54,928 nt of DNA from Candidatus Nanopelagicales bacterium (lineage in GTDB: Bacteria; Actinomycetota; Actinomycetes; S36-B12). This document shows positions 15,482 through 23,958 of this stretch, piece by piece (positions within the stretch are counted from its first letter, which is position 1; every line of letters begins with the position of its first letter). The notes beneath the pieces were generated by a model. That model saw nothing but the letters and a program-made list of their open reading frames with translations, made no database searches and was not told the origin of the DNA. Both the position numbers and the translations under genes were made by a program. Location: contig JANRCR010000053.1 of assembly GCA_030726915.1 (NCBI GenBank), forward strand, positions 1 through 54,928. Direction: 5' to 3'.

Positions 15482-16783
15482 TCAGTCGATGATGTCGATG
15501 ACGAGCGGGAGACGTGAGTACGCCGTGCCGGGCGGTGACACGACCACGGCATCGCCAGGGTCGCTCAGGATCGCTCGTGCCGCCGCCATCCGCATCGGAT
15601 CTTCGGCATGAAGACGCAGGAGCGGCTGGCCCGCGGCCACGACATCACCCGGCTTCACCACGACCTCGATCCCCGCCGATGCCGACACCGCCTCGTCCTT
15701 GGTCGCCCGACCCGCACCCAGGCGCCAGGCTGCTCGGCCGATAGCCAAGGCATCGGTGCGCGTCACGACTCCCGCGGCAGTGGCAGTCATCGTCTCCACC
15801 AGGGGGGCACGGGGGAGGGTGGCATCGGGATCGCCACCCTGGGCGCGGATCATGCGCCGCCAGTGATCGAATGCACGCCCGCTCGCAATTGCCCCTTCAG
15901 GATCTGCCTCGATCCCGACGAGGTCGAGCATGTGTCGCGCCAGGATCAGGGTCAACTCCACGACATCCGCGGGTCCACCCCCCTGGAGTACCTCGATGGA
16001 CTCAGCCACCTCGAGAGCATTGCCGACAGCCGCCCCGAGGGGGACATCCATGGCGGTGACCAAGGCCCGTGTGCGGACCCCCTCATCCTGACCGAGGCGC
16101 ACCATGGTGCGGGCGAGCTCCACGGCGTTGGCGGTGTCTGACATGAAGGCACCCGAGCCAGTCTTGACGTCGAGCACGAGTGCCGACGTTCCCTCTGCGA
16201 TCTTCTTACTCATGATGCTCGAAGCAATCAGAGGAATACTGTCCACGGTGGCCGTCACATCACGCAGTGCATACAACTTGCGGTCCGCCGGCGCTAGACC
16301 TGATCCCGCCGCGCAGATGACACCTCCCACATCCTGAAGGATCGCCAGCATCTCGTGATTGCTCAGATGCGCGCGCCAGCCCGGGATCGACTCCAGTTTG
16401 TCGAGCGTGCCACCGGTGTGCCCGAGACCTCGACCCGAGAGTTGAGGTACGGCGGCACCGCACGCAGCGACGATCGGCACGAGTGGGAGCGTGATCTTGT
16501 CCCCCACGCCTCCCGTGGAGTGCTTATCGACGGTGGGCCGAGTGAGCGCGCTGAAATCCATGCGCTCCCCCGAGGCGATCATCGCCTGCGTCCACCGCAC
16601 TAACTCATCCCCTGCCAGCCCGCGGAAGTAAATGGCCATGGCCATGGCGGACATCTGCTCGTCGTGGACCAGGCCGCGCGTGTAGGCGGCGATGAGCCAA
16701 TCAATCTGGGCATCAGTGAGTTTGCCGCCATCACGCTTGGCACGAATGAGATCGACGGCGGCGTAGGGCTCCGCAGAGCTCAC
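15482..16783 (-). CDS. deoA: Thymidine phosphorylase
   Basis: 433 aa, typical length. It contains the family signature KHSTGGVGDK, followed by SGRGLGHTGGTLDKLESIPG and AGSGLAPADRKLYALRDVT. It splits thymidine (or pyrimidine nucleosides) with phosphate into base and (deoxy)ribose-1-phosphate. I chose GTG 16783 (VSSAEPYAAVDLIRAKRDGG), which overlaps the cdd stop by 4 bases; the longer frame reads into cdd. As last gene of the nucleoside locus it processes deaminated pyrimidine nucleosides supplied by Cdd and the ABC importer. Confidence 0.95.
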   Translation of the reverse strand: MSSAEPYAAVDLIRAKRDGGKLTDAQIDWLIAAYTRGLVHDEQMSAMAMAIYFRGLAGDELVRWTQAMIASGERMDFSALTRPTVDKHSTGGVGDKITLPLVPIVAACGAAVPQLSGRGLGHTGGTLDKLESIPGWRAHLSNHEMLAILQDVGGVICAAGSGLAPADRKLYALRDVTATVDSIPLIASSIMSKKIAEGTSALVLDVKTGSGAFMSDTANAVELARTMVRLGQDEGVRTRALVTAMDVPLGAAVGNALEVAESIEVLQGGGPADVVELTLILARHMLDLVGIEADPEGAIASGRAFDHWRRMIRAQGGDPDATLPRAPLVETMTATAAGVVTRTDALAIGRAAWRLGAGRATKDEAVSASAGIEVVVKPGDVVAAGQPLLRLHAEDPMRMAAARAILSDPGDAVVVSPPGTAYSRLPLVIDIID

Positions 16784-17187
16784 GGTCGATCCTCGCGGCG
16801 GGCCATCAGATCCCCGGGGCCAAAGGCCTGCGGCAGCACGTCGCTCATGGGCAGGATGCCCTCGGGGGTGACGAGGAGGCAATCAGCGCCCCCATGCTCC
16901 CAAAGCAGTTGGCGGCAGCGCCCGCAAGGCATCAGCGGGTCACCGTGCTGGTCCACGCAGGCGACCGCAACGAGCCGGCCCCCGCCGGTCCCATGGAGCT
17001 CGGACACCATTCCGCACTCGGCGCACAGACCCACCCCGTAGGCGGCGTTCTCGACGTTGCATCCGGTCACGATGCGTCCGTCGTCGACGAGGCCGGCGAC
17101 GCCCACCTTGAATCGCGAGTACGGGGCATACGCGTGGCCCATAGCGTCGATCGCCGAAGCGCGAAGGGCGCCCCAATCGATCTCCAT
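16780..17187 (-). CDS. cdd: Cytidine deaminase
   Basis: 135 aa, a normal length for the tetrameric zinc enzyme. YAPYSRFKVGVAG, CNVENAAYGVGLCAE (active-site Glu and first zinc Cys) and MPCGRCRQLL (PCxxC, the other zinc Cys pair) are all intact. It converts cytidine or deoxycytidine to uridine or deoxyuridine. I chose ATG 17187, which lies 7 bases after a TAGGGT hexamer that overlaps the stop of the upstream permease gene; the longer frame extends into the permease. Its stop overlaps the GTG of deoA. Confidence 0.96.
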   Translation of the reverse strand: MEIDWGALRASAIDAMGHAYAPYSRFKVGVAGLVDDGRIVTGCNVENAAYGVGLCAECGMVSELHGTGGGRLVAVACVDQHGDPLMPCGRCRQLLWEHGGADCLLVTPEGILPMSDVLPQAFGPGDLMARREDRP

Positions 17188-17194
17188 GGGACCC

Positions 17195-17200
17195 ACCCTA
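17195..17200 (-). promoter_or_regulatory. Candidate -10 element (TAGGGT) for leaderless cdd
   Basis: The TANNNT hexamer ends 7 bases before ATG 17187. Its TAG is also the stop codon of the permease gene. It would allow cdd-deoA to be expressed apart from the transporter. Confidence 0.45.
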
Positions 17201-18472
17201 GGCCGACTTGCGGAACGGGATGCCGTCCGCCGCCGGGGCTCTGACCTTGCCGACCAGCCCGACCACGGCGATGAGCGTGACGAGGTAGGGCGCCATGAGA
17301 AGGAACTGGCTAGGGATCGGGGAGCCGATGATGGACAGCACGTTTTGCAGGTTGTAGGCGAAGCCGAACAGCAGGGCCGCACCCAGTGAGCCCAGCGGCG
17401 TCCAGCGGCCGAAGATAACGGCGGCCAGCGCGATAAAGCCGTTACCCGCGGTCATCTCGCGCCCGAATGCCCCGACCGATCCGAGCGTGAAGAACGCCCC
17501 CCCGAGGCCGGCGACGGCCGCTCCCAGCACGACCGTGCGGAAACGCACCGAGTTGACGCGAATGCCCACAGAGGCGGCCGCGTCGGGATGCTCGCCCACA
17601 GCACGCACACGAAGGCCCCAGCGGGTTGAGAAAAGGCCCAGCTGCACCAGGATCACCGTGACGTACATCAGGTAGACGATGAGGTTCTGCTCGAACATGA
17701 CCGGTCCGACGACAGGGATCTCCGAGAGCACCGGAATCGTGATGTTGGGCAACCGTGGAGGGTTGTTCCACCTGTCGGGGTCCTCTGACAGGAATCGGCT
17801 GTAAAGGAAGCCGGTCAGTCCGATGACGAGGACGTTGAGCACGACACCGACAACGACCTGATCCACGAAGTAGCGCGTGGCAAACGTCGCGAGCAGCACT
17901 CCGATGAGCGCACCCGCCAGAGGCGCCGCGAGGAGGCCCAGATAGACGTTGACGGTCAGCGAGCCGATGACCGCACCCATGAAGGCGCCGGCGAGCAGCT
18001 GGCCCTCGATGTTGATGTTTATGACACCGGAGCGCTCACAGAGCACGCCAGCCATGGCGCCGAACACGAGCGGGACGGCCAGCAGGAGGGATCCCTGGAG
18101 CAGCCCCGTGACGGGCAGGCTCTCGTCGGAAGCAACCCACGACAGGAAAGACATGATGAGGGCGGCGCCCATGATGGCGGAGGGCCACAACACGCTCCGG
18201 CGGCGCATATGCAGCGGCCATGCGGCGAGGGCGGCGAGGACGGCGATGAGCGCAAACGCCGCCGCCGCGGTGCGTGAATTGACGGACCAGTCGGGGATCT
18301 CGAAGAACTGCTGCCCGAGGTTGAAGATGAAGGTCGTCACCTGGCCTGCGGGGGCGAGCCAGGTAAAGAGTCCGCCGAGGAAGACCGCAATGGCCACCAT
18401 CGCGAGGGGACGCCTCGGTGAGACCGGGGCGATGGCGGGAGCCTCCGGCACAGCCGTCATGGCGGCGCTCAT
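17198..18472 (-). CDS. ABC nucleoside transporter permease (second subunit)
   Basis: 424 aa, hydrophobic throughout with about ten helices. The BPD_transp_2 domain core includes GVLCERSGVININIEGQLLAGAF (motif SGVININIEGQLL), TRYFVDQVVVGVVLNVL and RVRAVGEHPDAAASVGI. These match the NupQ/BmpC-like permeases of purine or nucleoside importers. I chose ATG 18472, which overlaps the stop of the first permease gene (ATGA); the longer frame reads through that gene. Together with the first permease, the ATPase and the BMP lipoprotein it forms a complete importer. Confidence 0.92.
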   Translation of the reverse strand: MSAAMTAVPEAPAIAPVSPRRPLAMVAIAVFLGGLFTWLAPAGQVTTFIFNLGQQFFEIPDWSVNSRTAAAAFALIAVLAALAAWPLHMRRRSVLWPSAIMGAALIMSFLSWVASDESLPVTGLLQGSLLLAVPLVFGAMAGVLCERSGVININIEGQLLAGAFMGAVIGSLTVNVYLGLLAAPLAGALIGVLLATFATRYFVDQVVVGVVLNVLVIGLTGFLYSRFLSEDPDRWNNPPRLPNITIPVLSEIPVVGPVMFEQNLIVYLMYVTVILVQLGLFSTRWGLRVRAVGEHPDAAASVGIRVNSVRFRTVVLGAAVAGLGGAFFTLGSVGAFGREMTAGNGFIALAAVIFGRWTPLGSLGAALLFGFAYNLQNVLSIIGSPIPSQFLLMAPYLVTLIAVVGLVGKVRAPAADGIPFRKSA

Positions 18473-19749
18473 CCGTTCCATCCCTTCGCGAGGGACATCG
18501 CTTCGGATGAACCACCCCGTATCCGGAAGACTGCCCGCACGAGTGCTGGAGCCGCGATGAAGAGCACGATGAGCGCCTGGAGCACGAGCACGATGTCGAT
18601 TGGCGTGCCGGTCTGTGCCTGCATCGTGAGGCCACCTGCCCGAAGGGCGCCGAAGAGCAAGCCGGCCCACAGCACCCCGAACGGCGAGGCGCGGCCGAGG
18701 AGCGCCACGGTGATGGCATCGAATCCGATAGCGCCCACGACTCCGGCGGTGACGACCTTGTCTGTGCCGTTGACATTCATGGTGACCGCGAGGCCGGCCA
18801 TCGCGCCTCCGAGGAGCATCGCGACGATCCACGTGCGTCCGACGTTCATGCCGGCGGTGCGAGCTGCGGAGGCATTGGCTCCCACGGTGTTGATGCGGAA
18901 GCCGAGCGTCGTGCGATTGAGGATCCACCACATGACCCCCACGGCGACCAGCGCGACGAGGAAGCCGGCGTGGACTCGCAACGAGAGGCCGAAGAGATTC
19001 GGGAAGACGGAGGTGTCCGGCAGTATCGGGCTGATCGGGTCGTTTCGGCCCTCGCGCTGGAACCAATCCTGGTTGAGAACCCAGCTGAGCAGGTAGAGCG
19101 CGATGTAGTTGAGCATGATCGTCGTGATGACCTCGTGGGCACCGGTGCGGGCCTTGAGGAAGCCGGCAATCCCCGCCCAGACGGCCCCGAACACCATTGC
19201 CATGATGACCGAAGCCGCCAGGTGCAATCCCGCAGGCAAGGCCAGGGCGAAGCCGACATAACCACCTCCGATTGCAGCGAAGGTCATCTGTCCCTGCGCG
19301 CCAATGTTGAACAGCCCCGCGCGGAAGGGGATCGCGACCGCCAGACCTGCGACGATCAGTGGTGAGGCGATGGTGATGCTCTCGGACATCGGGTAGAACG
19401 CCCGAGCCAGGTCGCCTTCGCTGAGCGCACTCAGGTTAACGATCGCACCCTGGAAGAGTGCCGAGTACGCGGAGGAGAGCGTCTGCCAGATGGCCGAGAA
19501 GGTGTCCGCCGGACGGTCGAAGAAGTAGAAGGCCGCACTGAGCACCTCGGGTGAGGAGATCACGATGAGCACGCCGCCGATCACCAGAGCGAGCACGACG
19601 GAAAGGAACGACACGAGCAGGTTCATGCCGAGGACGGAGCGACGGATTTCCGCGGACGTGCCCGGAGGCGGCTCCGCCGGAGGGTGCAGCGTGTCGCGGG
19701 TACGGCTGTCAAGAATCGGGGTCGGGTTCTCGCTGCGCTCCTCGCTCAT
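18469..19749 (-). CDS. ABC nucleoside transporter permease (first subunit)
   Basis: 426 aa membrane protein of the BPD_transp_2 family. It has a soluble N-terminal 38 residues and then about nine helices. AIPFRAGLFNIGAQGQMTFAAIG and TGAHEVITTIMLNYIALYL are the typical motifs (FNIGAQGQ, EVITTIMLNYIA) of NupP/BmpB-like nucleoside permeases. It overlaps the ATPase gene and the second permease gene by 4 bp each. Confidence 0.92.
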   Translation of the reverse strand: MSEERSENPTPILDSRTRDTLHPPAEPPPGTSAEIRRSVLGMNLLVSFLSVVLALVIGGVLIVISSPEVLSAAFYFFDRPADTFSAIWQTLSSAYSALFQGAIVNLSALSEGDLARAFYPMSESITIASPLIVAGLAVAIPFRAGLFNIGAQGQMTFAAIGGGYVGFALALPAGLHLAASVIMAMVFGAVWAGIAGFLKARTGAHEVITTIMLNYIALYLLSWVLNQDWFQREGRNDPISPILPDTSVFPNLFGLSLRVHAGFLVALVAVGVMWWILNRTTLGFRINTVGANASAARTAGMNVGRTWIVAMLLGGAMAGLAVTMNVNGTDKVVTAGVVGAIGFDAITVALLGRASPFGVLWAGLLFGALRAGGLTMQAQTGTPIDIVLVLQALIVLFIAAPALVRAVFRIRGGSSEAMSLAKGWNG

Positions 19750-21269
19750 GCCGGCACAACCCCTGCCATGAGCATGCCAAGGTCGTCACGTGGCGAGTCC
19801 CTCCCGACAATTCCCGCCACTCGGCCCTGGTACATCACCAGGATCCTGTCGGCGAGCGCACAGACTTCATCAAGTTCGGTCGAGACGATGAGGACGGCAA
19901 CACCGGAGTCCCGCACCTCGATTAGTCGCCGATGGACGAACTCGATGGAGCCGACATCGAGACCGCGGGTCGGTTGAGCAGCGATCAGGACCGTGAGATC
20001 GCGTGAGAGTTCGCGGGCGAGAACGACCTTCTGCTTATTGCCGCCCGAGAGCGTGCCCGCGGTGACGTACGCATCTCGCGCGCGAACGTCGAATTGCGCG
20101 AGCAGTTCACGGGCGCCGGCGTCGATGCGCGCGTAGTCAACGATGCCGTAGCGGCTCCAGCGCGAGGTGGAGATCGTGTCCAGGACGAGGTTCTGCGCCA
20201 GGCTGAAGGTCGATACGAGGCCGTCCTCCTCGCGGTCCTCCGGGACGTAGCCGACGCCGAGAGCGAGCATGCGCCGCGTCTCTGGGTGAGAGGTGACCGT
20301 GCCGCCCACGTGGATCTCGCCCACCACGCGATCCTGCAGCCCCATGATCGCCTCGACGAGTTCGGTCTGCCCGTTGCCCTGGACTCCTGCAATGCACAGG
20401 ATCTCACCGGCACGGACGTCAAAGGAAACATCATCGACGACTACGCGATCCGCAGCGTCGTAGACCGTGAGACCGCGCACCTGCAGGGTCTGGGCCTCTG
20501 GTGATGACGTGCCTCGATCAACGGTGAGACTCACCTCGCGCCCGACCATGAGTGCCGCGAGCTCCGTCTCAGATGTGCTCGGAGGGATCGCGGTCGCCAC
20601 GACGCGTCCCCGTCGGATCACCGTGATGACGTCCGCGGCTTCGCGCACCTCGCGCAGCTTGTGCGTGATCAGTACGATGCTCTTGCCTGAGTCGCGGAGA
20701 CCACGAATGATCGCGAGCAACTCGTCCGTCTCTTGCGGAGTCAGCACGGCGGTGGGTTCGTCGAGGATCAGGCAGGAAGCATCGCGTGTGAGCGCCTTGA
20801 TGATTTCCACACGCTGCTGGATGCCCACGGGCAGGTCCTCGACGATGGCGGCCGGATCGACCTCGAGGCCAAAGCGCTGGGAGACCTCTCGCACCGCCTC
20901 TTCCGCCTCGGATGTCCTAAGGAAGCCGAGAGGTCCGACCCGCTCATCACCGAGTTCGACGTTCTGCGCGACGGTAAAGACCGGCACGAGCATGAAGTGC
21001 TGGTGGACCATGCCGATGCCGACCTTGATCGCGTCGGCCGGGCTCCCAAAGGCGACAGGTGAGCCATCCACGAGAATCTCGCCCGAATCAGGGCGTAGCA
21101 GGCCGTACAGGATGTTCATCAGCGTGCTTTTGCCGGCGCCATTCTCGCCTAGGAGCGCGTGAATCTGCCCGGCCTCGATAGTCACGGAGATGTCGTCATT
21201 GGCCACGAGGTCGCCGAAGCTCTTCGTCATGCCTCGAAGTTGGAGCTGCACCTCTCCCCTCTCAGCCAC
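19746..21269 (-). CDS. ABC nucleoside transporter ATP-binding protein (two ATPase domains)
   Basis: 507 aa with two ABC domains in tandem. The first has GENGAGKST, GMVHQHFMLVPVFTV (diagnostic of the BMP/nucleoside group), a degenerate signature (LPVGIQQRVEI) and LILDEPTAVLTPQE. The second has a degenerate Walker A (GVQGNGQTEL), LSGGNKQKVVLAREL and AAQPTRGLD. This organisation is the NupO/RbsA-like type. The start is uncertain: GTG 21269 is used here, and a GTG six codons further in lies immediately after GAGAGGGGAGAG. A strong hairpin lies between this gene and the BMP lipoprotein gene upstream. Confidence 0.93.
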   Translation of the reverse strand: MAERGEVQLQLRGMTKSFGDLVANDDISVTIEAGQIHALLGENGAGKSTLMNILYGLLRPDSGEILVDGSPVAFGSPADAIKVGIGMVHQHFMLVPVFTVAQNVELGDERVGPLGFLRTSEAEEAVREVSQRFGLEVDPAAIVEDLPVGIQQRVEIIKALTRDASCLILDEPTAVLTPQETDELLAIIRGLRDSGKSIVLITHKLREVREAADVITVIRRGRVVATAIPPSTSETELAALMVGREVSLTVDRGTSSPEAQTLQVRGLTVYDAADRVVVDDVSFDVRAGEILCIAGVQGNGQTELVEAIMGLQDRVVGEIHVGGTVTSHPETRRMLALGVGYVPEDREEDGLVSTFSLAQNLVLDTISTSRWSRYGIVDYARIDAGARELLAQFDVRARDAYVTAGTLSGGNKQKVVLARELSRDLTVLIAAQPTRGLDVGSIEFVHRRLIEVRDSGVAVLIVSTELDEVCALADRILVMYQGRVAGIVGRDSPRDDLGMLMAGVVPA

Positions 21270-21282
21270 ATCGGCGATGACA

Positions 21283-21325
21283 GCGCGCCCGGGACGAGAG
21301 CCTAATGCTCGCGTCCCGGGCGCGC
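21283..21325 (-). terminator. Strong GC-rich hairpin between the BMP and ABC ATPase genes
   Basis: GCGCGCCCGGGACG at 21283-21296 is the exact reverse complement of CGTCCCGGGCGCGC at 21312-21325, with a 15-base loop. There is no T-run. Its position just after the binding-protein stop codon (21347) fits an attenuator or 3'-end stabiliser that keeps binding protein expression above that of the membrane subunits. Confidence 0.65.
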
Positions 21326-21346
21326 CGGCGAATGCTCAGTGTCAGG

Positions 21347-22462
21347 TTACGGCGTGACGGTGATGGACCCATCGATAATGCCGGCCGCAGCCGTCTCCAG
21401 CTCTGCCTTGAGCTCGGCAGGGACGTCGCCATCGAACTGGTTGAATGGCGCGAGCTTGGTGCCCCCATTCTCCAGGGTCCCAACGTAGAGCTCGCTGTTG
21501 AAGGTGCCGTCCACACCACTGGCGATGCTGGCCTCGACGGCGACATCTAGGCCCTTCATCACGCTGGTCAAGAAGACATCGCAGTACTGCTCGGCACTGA
21601 TGCAGCCGTCAGTGTCAACCCAGATGATCGAGACACCGTCGACGGCCTGCGCCTCCGCTGCACTACCGAGGCCGACGGGACCGGCGACCGGGAAGATGAT
21701 GTCCGCACCCTGCTGGATGAAGTTCTTCGCGATCTGCTTCCCCTTGTTCTGGTCGTCGAAGCCACCAGCGTAGGTGCCCTTCTCGACATCAGTCGGATCC
21801 CAGCCGAGGACCTCGACGTCGGTGCCCTTCTGCTCGTTGTAGTAGGTCACACCCTGGTAGAAGCCGCTCATGAAGGCGGTCACCGAGGGAATCGGGATGC
21901 CGCCGTAGGTGCCGACCGTGCCTGTCGTCGTCATGCCGGCCGCGAGGTATCCCGCGAGGAAGGACGACTGCTCCGTAGCGAAGACAAGGCCCTTGAGGTT
22001 GTCTGACGGCGCCTCGTAGGCGTAGTCGACGATGGCAAAATCCACATCCGGGTTGGCCTGGGCCGCGGCATCGGTGGCGTCACCAAGAAGGAAGCCCACC
22101 GTGACGATCATGTTGCAGCCCTCTTGCACAGCCTGGTTGATGTTGGGCTGGTAGTCAGCGTCGGAGCCGCTCTCCAGAGCGAGGACCTCGACACCGAGGC
22201 CCGCCTCGGCCGCAGTGAGGCCGGCGAATGCCGTCTGGTTGAACGACCGATCGTCGAAGCCACCGGCGTCCGAGATCATGCACGCCTTGTAGGAAGCGGT
22301 CGTGGGCTCTGGCGAGGGAGCTGCCGACGACGACTCCGGCGCAGCCGACGACGATGCGGGCGCCGCAGACGACGAGCTGCCGGAATCAGGGGCGCTGCCA
22401 CAGGCAGCAAGGGCGAGCGCAGCCGCGCTCAGACCCGCAATAGCACCGAGCGTCTTGCGCAC
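21347..22462 (-). CDS. BMP-family substrate-binding lipoprotein
   Basis: 371 aa. It has a lipoprotein signal ending LALAAC (Cys21), an Ala/Ser/Pro-rich linker (about 25-55), then a Bmp domain: ACMISDAGGFDDRSFNQTAFAGL, TVGFLLGDATDAAAQANPDVDFAIVDY and GADIIFPVAGPVGLGS (short motifs GGFDDRSFNQ, IFPVAGPVG). BMP proteins (PnrA-like) bind purine and other nucleosides outside the cell. I chose GTG 22462 because AAAGGAGGA precedes it with good spacing; the upstream ATG at 22498 lies in the leader. It is the receptor for the ABC importer encoded downstream. Confidence 0.93.
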   Translation of the reverse strand: MRKTLGAIAGLSAAALALAACGSAPDSGSSSSAAPASSSAAPESSSAAPSPEPTTASYKACMISDAGGFDDRSFNQTAFAGLTAAEAGLGVEVLALESGSDADYQPNINQAVQEGCNMIVTVGFLLGDATDAAAQANPDVDFAIVDYAYEAPSDNLKGLVFATEQSSFLAGYLAAGMTTTGTVGTYGGIPIPSVTAFMSGFYQGVTYYNEQKGTDVEVLGWDPTDVEKGTYAGGFDDQNKGKQIAKNFIQQGADIIFPVAGPVGLGSAAEAQAVDGVSIIWVDTDGCISAEQYCDVFLTSVMKGLDVAVEASIASGVDGTFNSELYVGTLENGGTKLAPFNQFDGDVPAELKAELETAAAGIIDGSITVTP

Positions 22463-22489
22463 GATGGATCCTCCTTTGAAGGCTCCGCG

Positions 22490-22506
22490 GATCGGCACCG
22501 CCGATC
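22490..22506 (-). promoter_or_regulatory. Inverted repeat in the 5' leader of the BMP gene
   Basis: GATCGGC (22490-22496) and GCCGATC (22500-22506) form a perfect 7-bp hairpin with a 3-base loop, 28 bases upstream of GTG 22462. It could be an operator or an mRNA leader hairpin. Confidence 0.35.
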
Positions 22507-22530
22507 GTCCGGAGAATGGTCAGTTGCATC

Positions 22531-22536
22531 AGGCTA
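22531..22536 (-). promoter_or_regulatory. Candidate -10 element (TAGCCT) for the BMP transporter operon
   Basis: A TANNNT hexamer in the 171-bp gap before the BMP gene, about 68 bases upstream of the start. The predicted leader carries the 22490-22506 hairpin and a strong ribosome binding site. No clear -35 is seen. The rest of the gap shows no gene. Confidence 0.3.
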
Positions 22537-22633
22537 TCCGTTGACCCACAGGGTTCGGACAGACACCGCATGCCGTGACCGAAACGTTGCGTCGCTGGCA
22601 AGGCCTCAATCTTCCCAGGCGTCACTTGAGTCC

Positions 22634-23956
22634 CTAAAGACGCTGCTGACCCGCCCGCGGGCTTGCGTCGGTCACCGCGCGACGCGCCTCGGCAATCACG
22701 TTGTCGTGGTCGACGCGCGCGGAACGGCGGTCAAGCACGATAGGCTCCCCGGCGACGAAGACGTGACGCACGTCGGACCTGCCTGCACTGAAGACCACCG
22801 ACGTGTAGGGATCGCGGACTGGGACCAGGTGTGGTGCGTTCACATCGAGGGCGATGAGATCCGCCTCCTTGCCCACCTCGATCGAGCCGATCCGGTCCGC
22901 CAGACCGAGGGCGCGCGCTCCCTCGATGGTGGCGGCACGGACAACGTCGCGTGCCGAGAGGGCCGCAGGATCATCGTGCACAAGCCGTGCGAGGTTGGTC
23001 GCCAGCCGCATGGCGGCGAACATGTCCAGATCATTGCTGGACGAGCATCCATCGGTGCCGATACCCACCCGAATGCCCTGTTCCCGGTAGCCTACGATGT
23101 CCGCCGCCCCACTGGCGAGCTTGAGATTGGATCCTGGGCAGTGAGCCACCGAAGTGCCGGTCGCACTGATGAGCGCGCGATCGTGCTCGTCGAGGCGAAC
23201 CCCGTGTCCGAGTACAGGACCGAGTGCGAGGATTCCTGACGCGTTCAGGGCCGACACGGGACGCATGCCCGTGGCCTCGATGGTGTCGCTGTTCTCACGG
23301 TCATTCTCGGACGCGTGGGTGTGCACGAGTGCACCCTGTTCTCGTGCCAACGCGGCGATCTCGGACAGGTTGTCGACCCCCACTGTGAAGACCGCGTGGG
23401 GCATCAGCGCTGGCGGTACGAAGGGGCCGCCAAGTGATTCCAGTGTCTTCGGCCAGGCGCGCGCGAGTGCCATGCGCTCATCCCACTGCAGGTGATCGGG
23501 CCCGGGAAACGAGAAGAAGAGGGGGCCCGTGACGTGGCGAAGCCCAACATCGACGGCCGCGCGATGAGCTTCGCGCGGATGGAAGTACATGTCGAGCGTG
23601 GTGGTCGTGCCACCGAGCAGCGCTTCGAGCGCTCCGAGGCGCGTCCCGGCGTAGACCCCTGCGGCGTTCATGATCCGCGACTCCTCGGCCCAGACGCGCT
23701 CGAGGAAGCCCTGGAGGTCCACCTCTTCAGCGATCCCACGCAGGAGCGTCATCGCCAGATGGGTATGGAGGTTGACCAGCCCCGGCATCACGAGCAGGTC
23801 GCGCCCGTCGATGACCGAGCCAGCGTCGCCGAGGTCCCGGCCGACCCCGGCGATGCGGCCACCCTCGATTGCGATGTCGATGTCCTCAACCCATGCGCCC
23901 GACTCGTCGCACATCAGGGCGTAGCGCGCTCGACGGATGAGGAGATCCGACCCCAT
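22634..23956 (-). CDS. Amidohydrolase of the SAH/methylthioadenosine deaminase type
   Basis: 440 aa. Metal ligands and family motifs are intact: VMPGLVNLHTHLAMTLLRG (HxH), GTTTTLDMYFHP, VHTHASEN, LGHGVRLDE, HCPGSNLKLASG and GIGTDGCSSSNDLDMF. These match the MtaD/SAH deaminase branch (ATZ/TRZ-like chlorohydrolases), which deaminates adenosine-type compounds. Deamination of an imported purine nucleoside would fit its place directly upstream of the BMP importer, but guanine- or cytosine-type substrates cannot be excluded. It begins 2 bp after the stop of the methylmalonyl-CoA mutase gene. The ORF extends to MGSDLLIRRARYALM, a normal family start. Confidence 0.85.
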   Translation of the reverse strand: MGSDLLIRRARYALMCDESGAWVEDIDIAIEGGRIAGVGRDLGDAGSVIDGRDLLVMPGLVNLHTHLAMTLLRGIAEEVDLQGFLERVWAEESRIMNAAGVYAGTRLGALEALLGGTTTTLDMYFHPREAHRAAVDVGLRHVTGPLFFSFPGPDHLQWDERMALARAWPKTLESLGGPFVPPALMPHAVFTVGVDNLSEIAALAREQGALVHTHASENDRENSDTIEATGMRPVSALNASGILALGPVLGHGVRLDEHDRALISATGTSVAHCPGSNLKLASGAADIVGYREQGIRVGIGTDGCSSSNDLDMFAAMRLATNLARLVHDDPAALSARDVVRAATIEGARALGLADRIGSIEVGKEADLIALDVNAPHLVPVRDPYTSVVFSAGRSDVRHVFVAGEPIVLDRRSARVDHDNVIAEARRAVTDASPRAGQQRL

Positions 23957-23958
23957 GA

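Noticed and set aside
22124-23239. 371-codon open frame on the plus strand across the BMP and amidohydrolase genes
   Set aside because: It runs antisense through two well-supported genes and contains Arg-rich low-complexity sequence typical of a shadow.
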